A model generated the notes under the pieces. The model worked only from the letters and a program-made list of their open reading frames with translations, was not told the origin of the DNA and made no database searches. A stretch of 42,832 nt of DNA from Rhodanobacter sp. (GTDB lineage: Bacteria > Pseudomonadota > Gammaproteobacteria > Xanthomonadales > Rhodanobacteraceae): NCBI GenBank assembly GCA_027450005.1, contig DAIDKO010000136.1:1-42832 (forward strand), given 5' to 3'. The position numbers and the translations under genes were made by a program. Each line of letters starts with the position of its first letter. Positions within the stretch are counted from its first letter, which is position 1. Below, one piece after another: positions 1-8,000 of this stretch.

Positions 1-30
1 TAGCAGTGCAGCGAACAGTGCCTTCTTCAT
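1..30 (-). CDS. N-terminal start of a probable secreted protein (partial)
   Basis: Only the first ten codons lie in the window. They read Met-Lys-Lys-Ala-Leu-Phe-Ala-Ala-Leu-Leu, the charged start and hydrophobic run of a signal peptide. An AAGGA ribosome-binding site sits about eight bases upstream of the ATG on the minus strand, which supports this start. The gene is divergent from icmF. Its function cannot be told from this fragment. Confidence 0.6.
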   Translation of the reverse strand, partial: MKKALFAALL

Positions 31-334
31 GCGGGCATTCCTTTGGGTTGCGTTGAAGTCGAACCAGTTTGCGTGACGTGTGTGACAGGTTGGCCGCACC
101 GTCCGTCCCGTGCCATCGGCGGCACCGTGTCGGGCAGCGCGGCCATCGCAGTCCTGTGGTGATTTGTCCCCTGGCAGGCCGCTCTGGCGCCACACGGTTG
201 CCGCCGAGTATGCAGCCGGACCCTGCGCTGCACGAACCGGCGCTCCATACGCCCCGGTACACGCGCTGCAGCAAGCCCTTCACGGCGACCCCCGCTAGAA
301 TTGTGCGGTTCAAGCACACGAAGTCGGAGTCGCC
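31..334. other. Divergent intergenic region upstream of icmF
   Basis: These 304 bases separate the divergent partial gene and icmF and should hold both promoters. A TAGAAT hexamer at 296-301 could be a -10 element for icmF, about 33 bases before its ATG, but no convincing -35 box accompanies it. No operator palindrome, RNA gene or conserved small reading frame was recognised. Confidence 0.35.
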
Positions 335-3300
335 ATGAGTTCCCCCGCCAAGCACGTCCCTGCCGGCGCCCCCCAGGCCGAAGTCACCCCGCTGCGGTTC
401 GTCACCGCGGCCAGCCTGTTCGACGGCCACGACGCGGCGATCAACATCATGCGCCGCATCATCCAGAGCCAGGGCGCCGAGGTAATCCACCTGGGTCACA
501 ATCGCTCGGTGGAGGACGTGGTGCGCGCGGCCCTGCAGGAGGACGCCGACGCCATAGCGCTGTCGTCCTACCAGGGCGGCCACGTCGAGTACTTCAAGTA
601 CATGGTGGACATGCTCAAGGAGAAGGGCGCCGCGCACATCCGCGTGTTCGGCGGCGGCGGCGGCACCATCACGCCGGAGGAGATCAAGGAGCTGCAGGCC
701 TACGGCGTAGAGCGCATCTACCACCCCAACGACGGCATGAAGCTCGGTCTCACCGAGATGATCGAGGACGTGATGCAGCGAGCCCGCCGCGCCGCCGCGC
801 AGCGCGCGCCCGACACCGCCGCCTCCAAGGTGAGCGTGGACGACGAGATCTCCATCGGCCACATGCTCAGCGCCATCGAGGAGGGCAAGCTCACCGCCAC
901 CGACCTCGACCACCTGCGTAAGCAGTGGAAGCTGGCCGGCAAGGCCACGCCCGTGCTCGGCCTCACCGGCACCGGCGGCGCGGGCAAGTCGTCGGTGGTG
1001 GACGAGCTGCTGCTGCGCTTCCTGCACGCCTTCCCGCAGATGCGCATCGCGGTGCTCGCCATCGACCCCACCCGCCGCCGCTCCGGCGGCGCGCTGCTGG
1101 GCGACCGCATTCGCATGAACGCGCTGCGCAGCCACCGCGTCTACATGCGCTCGATGGCCACCCGCCGCCAGCACGCCGCCACCAACGAAGTGCTGCACGA
1201 CTGCATCGACTTCCTCAAGGCGCAGCCCTACGACCTGGTGATCGTGGAAACCGCGGGCATCGGCCAGAGCGATTCCGAGATCGTCGACCTGGTCGATTTC
1301 CCGGTCTACGTGATGACCAGCGACTACGGCGCGGCCAGCCAGCTGGAGAAGATCGACATGATCGACTTCGCCGAACTGGTCGTGCTCAACAAGTTCGACA
1401 AGCGCGGCGCGGAAGACGCCCTGCGCGACGTGCGCAAGCAGTGGAAGCGCAACCGCACCGCCTTCGCCGTCAAGGACGAGGACGTGCCGGTATACCCCAC
1501 CATCGCCAGCCAGTTCAACGACCCCGGCGTCACCTGGATGTTCGCCAGCCTGTGCCGGCTGCTGCGCGACAGGCTGCACCTGCCCGCGGAGAAGTGGACG
1601 CCGCAGATCGACACCACGCTGAAGGAGCCGCGCGCCACCGTGCTGATCCCCGGCAGCCGCGTGCGCTACCTGGCCGAGATCGCCGAGCTGGGCAGGGCCA
1701 TCAATGCCTCCGTCGCCCACCAGGCCGAGGCCGCCAGCAAGGCGCAGCACTACTACGAGTCGCTGAAGGAGCTGGCCGACGACAAGCTGCCCAAGCCGCT
1801 GGAGCTGTACCACAGCGACGATTTGCACGACGCAAAAGCACTGGATGCCGGCCTGCGCCGGCATGACGAGCCTGTGGCGGACCGCACCCTGCTGCTGCTC
1901 CGCCAGCGCTACAACGCCGCGCTGAAGGAGCTCAGCCACGAGTCCATCCACCTGCTGCGCGACTGGCCGGCGCTGCGCGAGTCGGTGACCAAGGACGTGA
2001 ACGAATACAAGGTGCGCGACAAGGTGATCCGCGTGGAGAACTACCGCGAATCGCTGAGTCACCAGAAGATCCCCAAGGTGGCGCCGCCCAAGACCGAAAG
2101 CTGGGGCGACCAGCTGCTGTTCCTCGGCAAGGAAAACCTGCCCGGCCACTACCCCTACACCGGCGGCGTGTATCCGTACCGCCGCAGCGGCGAAGATCCC
2201 ACCCGCATGTTCGCGGGCGAGGGCACGCCCGAGCGCACCAACCGCCGCTTCCACTACTTGAGCCAGGGCGGTGCGGCCACGCGCCTCTCCACCGCGTTCG
2301 ACTCCGTCACCTTGTACGGCGAGGACCCGGCACCGCGCCCCGACATCTACGGCAAGATCGGCAACTCCGGCGTCAACATCGCCACGCTGGACGACATGAA
2401 GAAGCTGTACTCCGGCTTCGACCTCAGCGCGCCTACCAGCTCGGTGTCGATGACCATCAACGGCCCCGCGCCCATCATCCTCGCGATGTTCATGAATACC
2501 GCGATCGACCAGAACGTGGAGAAGTACCTCAAGGCCGACCCCGTGCGCTGGGCCGAGGCGGAAAAGAAGATCGCCGCGATGTACCCGCACGGCCGCCCGC
2601 AGTATTCCGGCGAGCTGCCCAAGGGCAACGACGGCCTTGGCCTGGGCCTGCTCGGCGTCACCGGCGACCAGGTGGTGGACGCGGAGACCTACGCCAAGAT
2701 CAAGGCCGAAACGCTGAGCAGCGTGCGCGGCACCGTGCAGGCCGACATCCTCAAGGAGGACCAGGCGCAGAACACCTGCATCTTCTCCACCGAGTTCGCC
2801 CTGCGCATGATGGGCGACATCCAGCAGTACTTCGTGGAGCACAAGGTCCGCAACTTCTACTCGGTGTCCATCTCCGGCTACCACATCGCCGAGGCCGGCG
2901 CGAACCCGATCAGCCAGCTCGCCTTCACCCTGAGCAACGGCTTCACCATCGTGGAGTACTACCTCGCACGCGGCATGAAGATCGACGACTTCGCGCCCAA
3001 CCTGTCGTTCTTCTTCTCCAACGGCATGGACCCGGAGTACACCGTCATCGGCCGCGTCGCCCGCCGCATCTGGGCCCGCGCCATGCGCGAGCGCTACGGC
3101 GCCAGCGCCCGCAGCCAGATGATGAAGTACCACATCCAGACCTCAGGCCGCTCCCTGCACGCGCAGGAGATCCAGTTCAACGACATCCGCACCACGCTGC
3201 AGGCGCTGTACGCGCTGTTCGACAACTGCAACAGCCTGCACACCAACGCCTACGACGAAGCCATCACCACGCCCACCGAAGAAAGCGTGCGCCGCGCCGT

Positions 3301-3922
3301 GGCCATCCAGATGATCATCAACAAGGAACTGGGCCTCAACTTCAACGAGAACCCCTGGCAGGGCAGCTACGTAGTCGAGGAACTCACCGACCTGGTGGAA
3401 GAGGCTGTGTACAAGGAGTTCGAGGCGATCAGCGAGCGCGGTGGCGTGCTCGGCGCCATGGACACCATGTACCAGCGCGGCAAGATCCAGGAAGAGAGCC
3501 TGTACTACGAGCACAAGAAGCACGACGGCAGCCTGCCGCTGATCGGCGTCAACACCTTCCTGCCCAAGGACCACGGCGGTGAGATCGCCACCGAGATCGA
3601 GCTGATCCGCTCGACGGAGGAGGAGAAGGGGCAGCAGATCGCCAACGTGCAGGCGTTCCAGAAGGCGCGGAATGGGTTGGCGCCGGCGGGTGAGACCTCA
3701 CACGCGCACGCCAGCGATTCCACCGACGAGCCGTCATCCGTTCACCCTGAGCGTAGCTCGCATGGCGCAGTCGAAGGGCACGGCCTGGCCTATCTGCAGA
3801 ACACCGCGCGCGACCGCAAGAACGTGTTCAACGCGCTGATGGAGGCGGTGAAGACGCATTCATTGGGGCAGATCAGCCATGCGCTGTACGACGTGGGTGG
3901 GGAGTACCGGCGGAATATGTGA
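335..3922 (+). CDS. icmF: Fused isobutyryl-CoA mutase (B12 domain, G-protein chaperone, mutase)
   Basis: Adenosylcobalamin-dependent mutase that interconverts isobutyryl-CoA and n-butyryl-CoA, fused to its own MeaB-type GTPase. Order: B12-binding domain (about 20-150, DGHDA with the axial His, SSYQGGH, GGGGGTI); G domain (about 190-430, P-loop GTGGAGKSS near 211, [17 protein letters not shown]); mutase domain from about 520. The substrate pocket reads RMFAGEG and EDQAQNT, with Phe and Gln where methylmalonyl-CoA mutases have Tyr and Arg; this is the published IcmF signature. GGAG lies eight bases before the ATG. At 1195 residues it is longer than the roughly 1,080-1,100 I recall for the family; part of the excess is two repeat-derived segments at residues 502-512 and 1133-1150. 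A hairpin terminator follows. Confidence 0.95.
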   Translation: MSSPAKHVPAGAPQAEVTPLRFVTAASLFDGHDAAINIMRRIIQSQGAEVIHLGHNRSVEDVVRAALQEDADAIALSSYQGGHVEYFKYMVDMLKEKGAAHIRVFGGGGGTITPEEIKELQAYGVERIYHPNDGMKLGLTEMIEDVMQRARRAAAQRAPDTAASKVSVDDEISIGHMLSAIEEGKLTATDLDHLRKQWKLAGKATPVLGLTGTGGAGKSSVVDELLLRFLHAFPQMRIAVLAIDPTRRRSGGALLGDRIRMNALRSHRVYMRSMATRRQHAATNEVLHDCIDFLKAQPYDLVIVETAGIGQSDSEIVDLVDFPVYVMTSDYGAASQLEKIDMIDFAELVVLNKFDKRGAEDALRDVRKQWKRNRTAFAVKDEDVPVYPTIASQFNDPGVTWMFASLCRLLRDRLHLPAEKWTPQIDTTLKEPRATVLIPGSRVRYLAEIAELGRAINASVAHQAEAASKAQHYYESLKELADDKLPKPLELYHSDDLHDAKALDAGLRRHDEPVADRTLLLLRQRYNAALKELSHESIHLLRDWPALRESVTKDVNEYKVRDKVIRVENYRESLSHQKIPKVAPPKTESWGDQLLFLGKENLPGHYPYTGGVYPYRRSGEDPTRMFAGEGTPERTNRRFHYLSQGGAATRLSTAFDSVTLYGEDPAPRPDIYGKIGNSGVNIATLDDMKKLYSGFDLSAPTSSVSMTINGPAPIILAMFMNTAIDQNVEKYLKADPVRWAEAEKKIAAMYPHGRPQYSGELPKGNDGLGLGLLGVTGDQVVDAETYAKIKAETLSSVRGTVQADILKEDQAQNTCIFSTEFALRMMGDIQQYFVEHKVRNFYSVSISGYHIAEAGANPISQLAFTLSNGFTIVEYYLARGMKIDDFAPNLSFFFSNGMDPEYTVIGRVARRIWARAMRERYGASARSQMMKYHIQTSGRSLHAQEIQFNDIRTTLQALYALFDNCNSLHTNAYDEAITTPTEESVRRAVAIQMIINKELGLNFNENPWQGSYVVEELTDLVEEAVYKEFEAISERGGVLGAMDTMYQRGKIQEESLYYEHKKHDGSLPLIGVNTFLPKDHGGEIATEIELIRSTEEEKGQQIANVQAFQKARNGLAPAGETSHAHASDSTDEPSSVHPERSSHGAVEGHGLAYLQNTARDRKNVFNALMEAVKTHSLGQISHALYDVGGEYRRNM
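1841..1870 (+). repeat. Palindromic repeat inserted in frame in icmF
   Basis: A perfect 8 bp inverted repeat, ATGCCGGC and GCCGGCAT, with a CTGC loop (1845-1864), flanked by CTGG and GACGA. This matches the layout of a dispersed palindrome common between genes in many proteobacteria (CTGGAT, G/C stem, ATGACG). Here it is read in frame as Leu-Asp-Ala-Gly-Leu-Arg-Arg-His-Asp (residues 503-511), in the linker between the G domain and the mutase domain. The family match is from memory, not a search. Confidence 0.6.
3735..3781 (+). repeat. Second intergenic-type repeat inside icmF
   Basis: The stretch begins with TCATCCGTTCACCCTGAGCG and ends in AGTCGAAGGGC. It resembles the very common dispersed element whose arms read CACCCTGAGC and GTCGAAGGG. 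It is translated in frame as part of Pro-Ser-Ser-Val-His-Pro-Glu-Arg (residues 1133-1140) and on to Gly1150. It lies in a Ser/His/Glu-rich linker just before the conserved C-terminal tail ([17 protein letters not shown]). The element assignment is from memory. Confidence 0.6.
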
Positions 3923-3945
3923 CGTTGGCAATTTAATCCGCCATC

Positions 3946-3978
3946 AAGGGTCTGCCATCGGCGGGCCCTTGTCATTTT
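3946..3978 (+). terminator. Rho-independent terminator of icmF
   Basis: An 11 bp stem (AAGGGTCTGCC with GGCGGGCCCTT, two G-T wobble pairs) closes on an ATC loop and is followed by GTCATTTT. It begins 23 bases after the icmF stop codon. Confidence 0.75.
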
Positions 3979-4140
3979 GGCAGTAGCAAAACTGGCCAGC
4001 ATTTGCGCGCAACGCTGTGCATGAACTAGCGTTGCGCCTGATTGACAGGATTGCAGGGGATCAGAATGAAGGTTGTCCCACTCGCGGAGTGTCGCCAGCC
4101 TGGAGATGTTGCCGAGTAGGGGCGTGCCTGGCAAGAACTA

Positions 4141-4180
4141 ATAAAACAACAAAGGGGACGTGGCCAATTAAGCCTCGTCC
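4141..4180 (-). terminator. Probable terminator of the DUF3883 gene
   Basis: GGACGTGGC and GCCTCGTCC (4156-4180) form a 9 bp stem with one mismatch around a CAATTAA loop. On the minus strand the hairpin is followed by CCTTTGTTGTTTTATT, a T-rich tail, so it would stop transcription coming from the DUF3883 gene. It lies about 120 bases past that gene's restored stop. Confidence 0.5.
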
Positions 4181-4196
4181 TGCCAAAAGCCGGTCT

Positions 4197-4267
4197 GAGT
4201 GCACTATCTGATGGCGTGTGGTTGGCCTAACGGGCAGCAGGGTGCGAAGGGATTACCCAGCCTTGGT
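4197..4267. repeat. Diverged direct repeat, copy A
   Basis: These 71 bases align without gaps to 5285-5355 with 57 identities (about 80 percent) by hand count. Shared blocks include GAGTGCAC, GCAGGG, GCGAAGGG and CAGCCTTGGT. The copy sits between the stop of the DUF3883 gene and its likely terminator. I do not recognise the element; no transposase is nearby. The region from icmF to 4300 otherwise holds no convincing gene. Confidence 0.75.
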
Positions 4268-4300
4268 GCCGTGTGACCCAGCAGGGCGTTGGCATGGGCG

Positions 4301-5151
4301 TTACTCGCCTAGGCGAGCCAGGTAAGTCGTGGGTTCGAGCGTGCAGGACGCCGTGATGGCACCGTGCAACTGAAACAGTCGCGCACGCTGTCGGAAGTCG
4401 AAAACGCGGTAAAGATGGTAAAGCTCGGCGTCCGCCTCGGAGCGTGCGAGTTCGTTGCGGCTTACAAAAACGGTGTCAATTCGCCGAAGGCGGTGGTCTT
4501 GACCTCGATCAGCCGCTCACGACCATCCTCTTCGAACGACAGCACGTCGTAGCCCAGACCGTCGCCACGGCTAGCGGCAACGTGTTCGATGCGTTCGCTC
4601 AGCGCCTTCTTGCCCGCGCTGTGCAGGCGGCGTGCTTCCAGCTCCACCACGAACACTTCACCTGCGCGACCGAGCGAGCGGTTGCGGGTCTCTTGGGCGA
4701 GGTAATCCCGTTTGGCGGGCGAGAAGCGCGGCATGTAGCTGGCTGGCATCTCGCGAATGCGGGATGGCTTGGGGGCAGGAACCCAGATCGCCTCACTCGC
4801 GCCCAGTGCGGCCGCAGTCGCCGGCCGCAGCACCGCTGCTTGCGCGGCGTCTTGAAGTTCGCCGTTGGTCTGCACCTGCGCTTCGACTACGTCAAGCAAT
4901 ATGCTCTGATAGTTGCCGCGCGGTTTGCAGCCGTCGATGTAGGGGAAGCCCAGCGCCAGCATGACGGCGCTGATGTTGCAGTGTTTGAACTCGATCGATT
5001 GCCGACTGCGGCCATCCAGTCTCAGCATCAGGGCCTTGGCGTGTTCTGTCTTGCTGTAGCGCTGGCCGTTGAGTTCCAGCGTCAGCATCGTCAGGTACTC
5101 GGCCACGCAGGCCTCGACCTCCAGACGCGACCAATTTTCGCCCTGCGCCAT
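4301..5151 (-). pseudogene. DUF3883-domain protein, frameshifted near its C-terminus
   Basis: About 283 residues when one base is restored. The C-terminal half has the DUF3883 pattern, a predicted restriction-endonuclease-like fold often seen in defence and DNA-modification genes: NRSLGRAGE, then GYDVLSFEEDG, then RLIEVKTTAFG with the Glu-Val-Lys core. As written the frame stops at TAA (4462-4464) directly after a run of five A bases (4466-4470, T on the coding strand). One added T gives PFFVSRNEL and a well-formed tail (FHLYR-like YHLYRVFDF, then LARLGE) ending at TAA 4301-4303. The ATG at 5151 follows GGGGGAAG. The region is AT-richer than its surroundings and flanked by direct repeats, which suggests acquisition. 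Sequencing error is a strong alternative for the frameshift. Confidence 0.75.
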
Positions 5152-5494
5152 GCGCTTCCCCCGCGTTAATCGAAGCCAAGCGTAGCGAACTCTGGTTTGC
5201 CCCAACACCCGCGTCGGAGGGTGCTCTCCAGGCAGCTCACGCTTGGCCCGGCAGACAGCATGGCGTGATCAAGACCCAGGTGCAGAGTGCACCATCTGAC
5301 GGCTTGCGATTGGTCTGGAGGGCCGCAGGGGGCGAAGGGGGTACACAGCCTTGGTACCTTGGCCCCAAGTGAGGGGGCAGGTTCATTTCCCTCGGCCTCG
5401 GGCTTTTCCGCGCCGACGAACACCTGCCGGGGAAAGGGCACGGCACCCCACCTTCGCTTGCCTGACGGTGCACAGGGACGCCGCCGGTTGCCGG
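5152..5494. other. Intergenic region holding repeat copy B
   Basis: This 343-base stretch lies between the DUF3883 start and the 3' end of the flavodoxin gene. Apart from direct-repeat copy B (5285-5355) I see no gene: the reading frames through it lack ribosome-binding sites and family motifs. It must contain the DUF3883 promoter, which I could not place. Confidence 0.5.
5285..5355. repeat. Diverged direct repeat, copy B
   Basis: Partner of 4197-4267, same orientation, offset exactly 1088 bases, ungapped, 14 differences in 71 positions, mostly transitions. It lies upstream of the DUF3883 start, so the two copies bracket that gene completely. Confidence 0.75.
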
Positions 5495-5998
5495 CTAGCG
5501 TGAAGGCGGCGGGTGCGCGTCGCCGTTCAGTTGCATCGCGAAGCGGTCGAGTGCGTCCAGATAACTGCCAGTCCCCAGTGCCCTGGCGTCGAACGAACAG
5601 CTCGCGCGCGGCGGCTTACCCAGCCGCGCCTGCATGTCTTCGAAGGTGCTTGCGGCACCGCTGCCGCCCATCGTGCAGAAGAACGCCACCGCGGGCAGGC
5701 GCGCCCCGTAGTCCTTGAGAAACCGGCGCATCGGTGCCGCGGCGCGTCCGCCCCAGACCGGTGTCCCGAGCACGATCAGATCGTAGTTCTCCAGCGGCGC
5801 CGTGATCGGGGCGATGGGTGGCGAGGTGTTGAGCAGTCGATCAAGCGCTGCCCGCCAGACAGATACCCGGCCTTGCGCCCGCTGGTCCTGGATCGTCACC
5901 TCGTCCGCGCCCAGGCGCTGGGCCAGGGCATGGCCTATGCGCGCGGTGGTGCCGCTGCGGCTGTAGTAGACGATGAGCGTGCGATTGGCGGGTGTCAT
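5495..5998 (-). CDS. Flavodoxin family protein
   Basis: A 167-residue single-domain flavodoxin, an FMN-binding electron carrier of the cytoplasm. The phosphate loop is YYSRSGTTARIG at residues 11-22, and LGTPVWGGRAAAPMRRFL carries the aromatic residue expected to stack on the flavin. There is no signal peptide. The N-terminus MTPANRTLIVYYS fits the family exactly, supporting the ATG at 5998. It ends in a TAG stop. The gene is preceded by its own spacer and followed by the repeat-bearing islet, so it is probably transcribed alone. Its redox partner is not evident here. Confidence 0.85.
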   Translation of the reverse strand: MTPANRTLIVYYSRSGTTARIGHALAQRLGADEVTIQDQRAQGRVSVWRAALDRLLNTSPPIAPITAPLENYDLIVLGTPVWGGRAAAPMRRFLKDYGARLPAVAFFCTMGGSGAASTFEDMQARLGKPPRASCSFDARALGTGSYLDALDRFAMQLNGDAHPPPSR

Positions 5999-6298
5999 GG
6001 CTTGTCCTCTCCGCCCGGCGAGATGGTGGCGGACTCCATGGTGGGATCGCGACGGGCGGTGGTGTTGATGCAGGTCAAGAGGGAAGGCCAGGTGTCTCGG
6101 CGATGACGTGCACAGACCTCATGCATGCGCCTTTCCTCATCGCTGCGCCTGTGCCGCCTGATCGATCAGGGTTTTGCCGCGGCGAAGATGCCGTGACCGG
6201 GCCGCGACGACAGCCGGACGCTTCGCGGCGGCCCGGTCACCCGGCCGGCCGCCGCGGCGTTCGAATCGTGCCCGGTATCTTTTGCCTGTTGCCTCGGG
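5999..6298. other. Intergenic region with strong inverted repeats
   Basis: About 300 bases between the flavodoxin start and the end of the Gln-rich gene. It contains a 14-base palindrome CCTGATCGATCAGG (6157-6170) and a 13 bp inverted repeat, GTGACCGGGCCGC with GCGGCCCGGTCAC (6193-6240). No gene is supported. The flavodoxin promoter should be here. Confidence 0.5.
6193..6240 (-). repeat. 13 bp perfect inverted repeat, possible 3' hairpin
   Basis: Arms at 6193-6205 and 6228-6240 are exact reverse complements around a 22-base loop that itself has a small CCGG/CGCGG core. It starts 59 bases past the stop of the Gln-rich secreted protein gene. There is no T-run, so it may stabilise an mRNA 3' end or act as a weak terminator. 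Confidence 0.5.
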
Positions 6299-7255
6299 CT
6301 AGGGGTGTCCGCCGTTGTCCTGGTCGTTGCCTCGCTGTTTCTTGCCCTTGTCAGCCGGGCTTTGCTCGCCCTTCCTATCGGCGCCGCGGGCTCGCTGTGC
6401 CGGCTGTGCATGTTGCTGCTGGGTGCGCTGCTGTTGCTGCGGGACGTTCTGACGCGGCCAGGCCTGTGGCTGCGGTTGCCGCTGGACGTTCTGCGGCGGC
6501 GGGGTATTCCGCGGCTGCTGCTGGATGGTCTGCTGCGACCGGACCGTTCGCTGCTGTTGCAGCGGGAGGTTCGGCGGCGGCTGGGTGCTCCGCCGTTGTT
6601 GCTGCTGCAGGTTCTGCTGCTGTTGCTCCCGTTCACGTGCCGGCACGCCCTGGCGACGCTTTTCGAGTATCTGCCGGCTCACTGCCTCGCGCGGCTGGTA
6701 GCGATAGCTGCGCGACTCGATCATGCGTTGCTGCTCCCGTTGGCGGGGATAACGGTTGCCGATGTAGTTGCTTTGGTAGCTCGGCAGCGGCGCTGCCACG
6801 GGTACGGAGCGACGGTCCCAGCGATCCCACCCGCTGTGCTGGCGCTCCCAGTCACGGCCCCAGCGTTCGCCCCAGCGCGGCGCGTCACCGGCACGCCAGT
6901 AGCGGAAATAGGCGGGCGGGCGGCGGTAATAGCGCACCGGAATGCGCAGGATGAAGAAGGGTACGTAGGCCGGTGGGATCAAGTCCCACGGACCGTTGTA
7001 CCAGCCGCTGGAATACCAGTTGTCGTCCTCGTACACCCAGTACAGGCCGTCGTAGAAGAAGTAGTTCGCGTCCACGCGCGGGTCGTAATAGACCGGGTAG
7101 CCTGGGATGCGCACCAGCGTCGGATACGTCGACATCATGAAACCGAGGGTGAAACCGCGATCCGAGATGCCGATGCTCAGCTGGGTCTGTGCCTGGGCCG
7201 GGGGCGGGATGGCCGGAGCGAGCAGTATCGCCATGGCAAGCAGTACGTAGCGCAT
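6299..7255 (-). CDS. Secreted Tyr/Trp-rich protein with Gln/Pro-rich C-terminus
   Basis: 318 residues of unknown function. Residues 1-22 form a signal peptide ending in PAQAQ. About residues 45-130 form an aromatic-rich block (YPVYYDP, NYFFYDGLYWVYEDD, WYNGPWDLIPP) seen in conserved exported proteins of beta- and gammaproteobacteria. From about residue 130 the chain is rich in Arg, Trp, Gln and Pro with many QQQQ runs and ends in a Lys/Asp-rich tail, probably disordered. The start at 7255 is chosen for its signal peptide and the GGAG eight bases upstream; an upstream in-frame extension lacks both. Function is not inferred. Confidence 0.75.
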   Translation of the reverse strand: MRYVLLAMAILLAPAIPPPAQAQTQLSIGISDRGFTLGFMMSTYPTLVRIPGYPVYYDPRVDANYFFYDGLYWVYEDDNWYSSGWYNGPWDLIPPAYVPFFILRIPVRYYRRPPAYFRYWRAGDAPRWGERWGRDWERQHSGWDRWDRRSVPVAAPLPSYQSNYIGNRYPRQREQQRMIESRSYRYQPREAVSRQILEKRRQGVPAREREQQQQNLQQQQRRSTQPPPNLPLQQQRTVRSQQTIQQQPRNTPPPQNVQRQPQPQAWPRQNVPQQQQRTQQQHAQPAQRARGADRKGEQSPADKGKKQRGNDQDNGGHP

Positions 7256-7796
7256 CGTCGTGACTCCTAGGGGGTGGATCGTTATCGTCGTCGCCTCATG
7301 GCCGTCGCCATCGGCTTGCTCCTGCGTTTTGATGGCAATGGCATGCGACCAACCTAGTCCGTCGCTGGAGCGGCCGAGTTGCGCACGATCAATGGATCGC
7401 AAGATGGCTGCGCTAGCCTGGGGCGCAGCGAACAACGGATTTCCGGCCGCGATGGGTCCTGCGTTCACGCGGCAACGCGGTGCCTTTCGCGGCGACGTTG
7501 CGACGCCGGCGCGAGACCGTTCGATGGATCAGGGGGTGGGGAATATCGCGGCGGTGCCGGGTTCACTGGGCGGAACGTCGCTTCGCCGCTCCGCAGGCGG
7601 GTTTTGCCGGCCGCGGCTCCTTGCTCGAACGCCGCGACGCACACGGTCGGCGCCTGGTCTCTGCCAAATTGTTCACGCATTGGGCCGGCGGGTAGGCTGG
7701 TCGACATGCTGCGCGGTGAGATAGCGCAGTGGTTGCTTCCGACTCGATGCCCACATCATCCACATTGCGGGCCGACGTTACAGAAGGAGAGGGATC
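7256..7796. other. 541-base region without a supported gene
   Basis: It separates the divergent Gln-rich secreted protein gene (-) and the 39-residue membrane protein gene (+). Several open frames cross it, but none has a good ribosome-binding site or a recognisable protein pattern. It should contain both promoters. No operator-like palindrome was found. Confidence 0.4.
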
Positions 7797-7916
7797 TTGT
7801 TTCCACTGCAATCCAAAAGCCTGCGCAGGCTTGCCCGGATTCGTTCGATTCTCTACATCGTGATGCTGGTCGTGGTCTTCGTGTTGCTGGGCATCAGCAT
7901 GCTCAAGAAGCACTGA
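7797..7916 (+). CDS. Small single-pass membrane protein (39 aa, TTG start)
   Basis: TTG-initiated frame of 39 residues. An AAGGAG ribosome-binding site ends seven bases before the TTG, an excellent match. Residues 3-16 are basic (KSLRRLARIR), residues about 18-34 form one hydrophobic helix (SILYIVMLVVVFVLLG), and the end is KKH, giving an N-in or C-in small membrane protein. A strong terminator begins 12 bases after the TGA, so the signals bracket a complete transcription unit end. I do not recognise a family. Without the ribosome-binding site and terminator it would be easy to miss. Confidence 0.65.
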   Translation: MFPLQSKSLRRLARIRSILYIVMLVVVFVLLGISMLKKH

Positions 7917-7927
7917 GAGGTAGCGCG

Positions 7928-7965
7928 AAAAAAAGGGCGTGGCTGTCGGCCATGCCCTTTTTGAC
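7928..7965. terminator. Bidirectional rho-independent terminator
   Basis: AAAAAGGGCGTGGC pairs with GCCATGCCCTTTTT around a short loop (7930-7962). A-run and T-run flank both sides, so it works in both directions: for the small membrane protein (+) and for the interrupted membrane protein gene ending at 8001 (-). Confidence 0.9.
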
Positions 7966-8000
7966 GAAGCTGCCTCTGGGTGGATTCGGGTGGATGCGCG

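Noticed and set aside
4017-4211. 64-residue open frame in the spacer after icmF
   Set aside because: No ribosome-binding site, and it runs through the DUF3883 terminator and repeat copy A.
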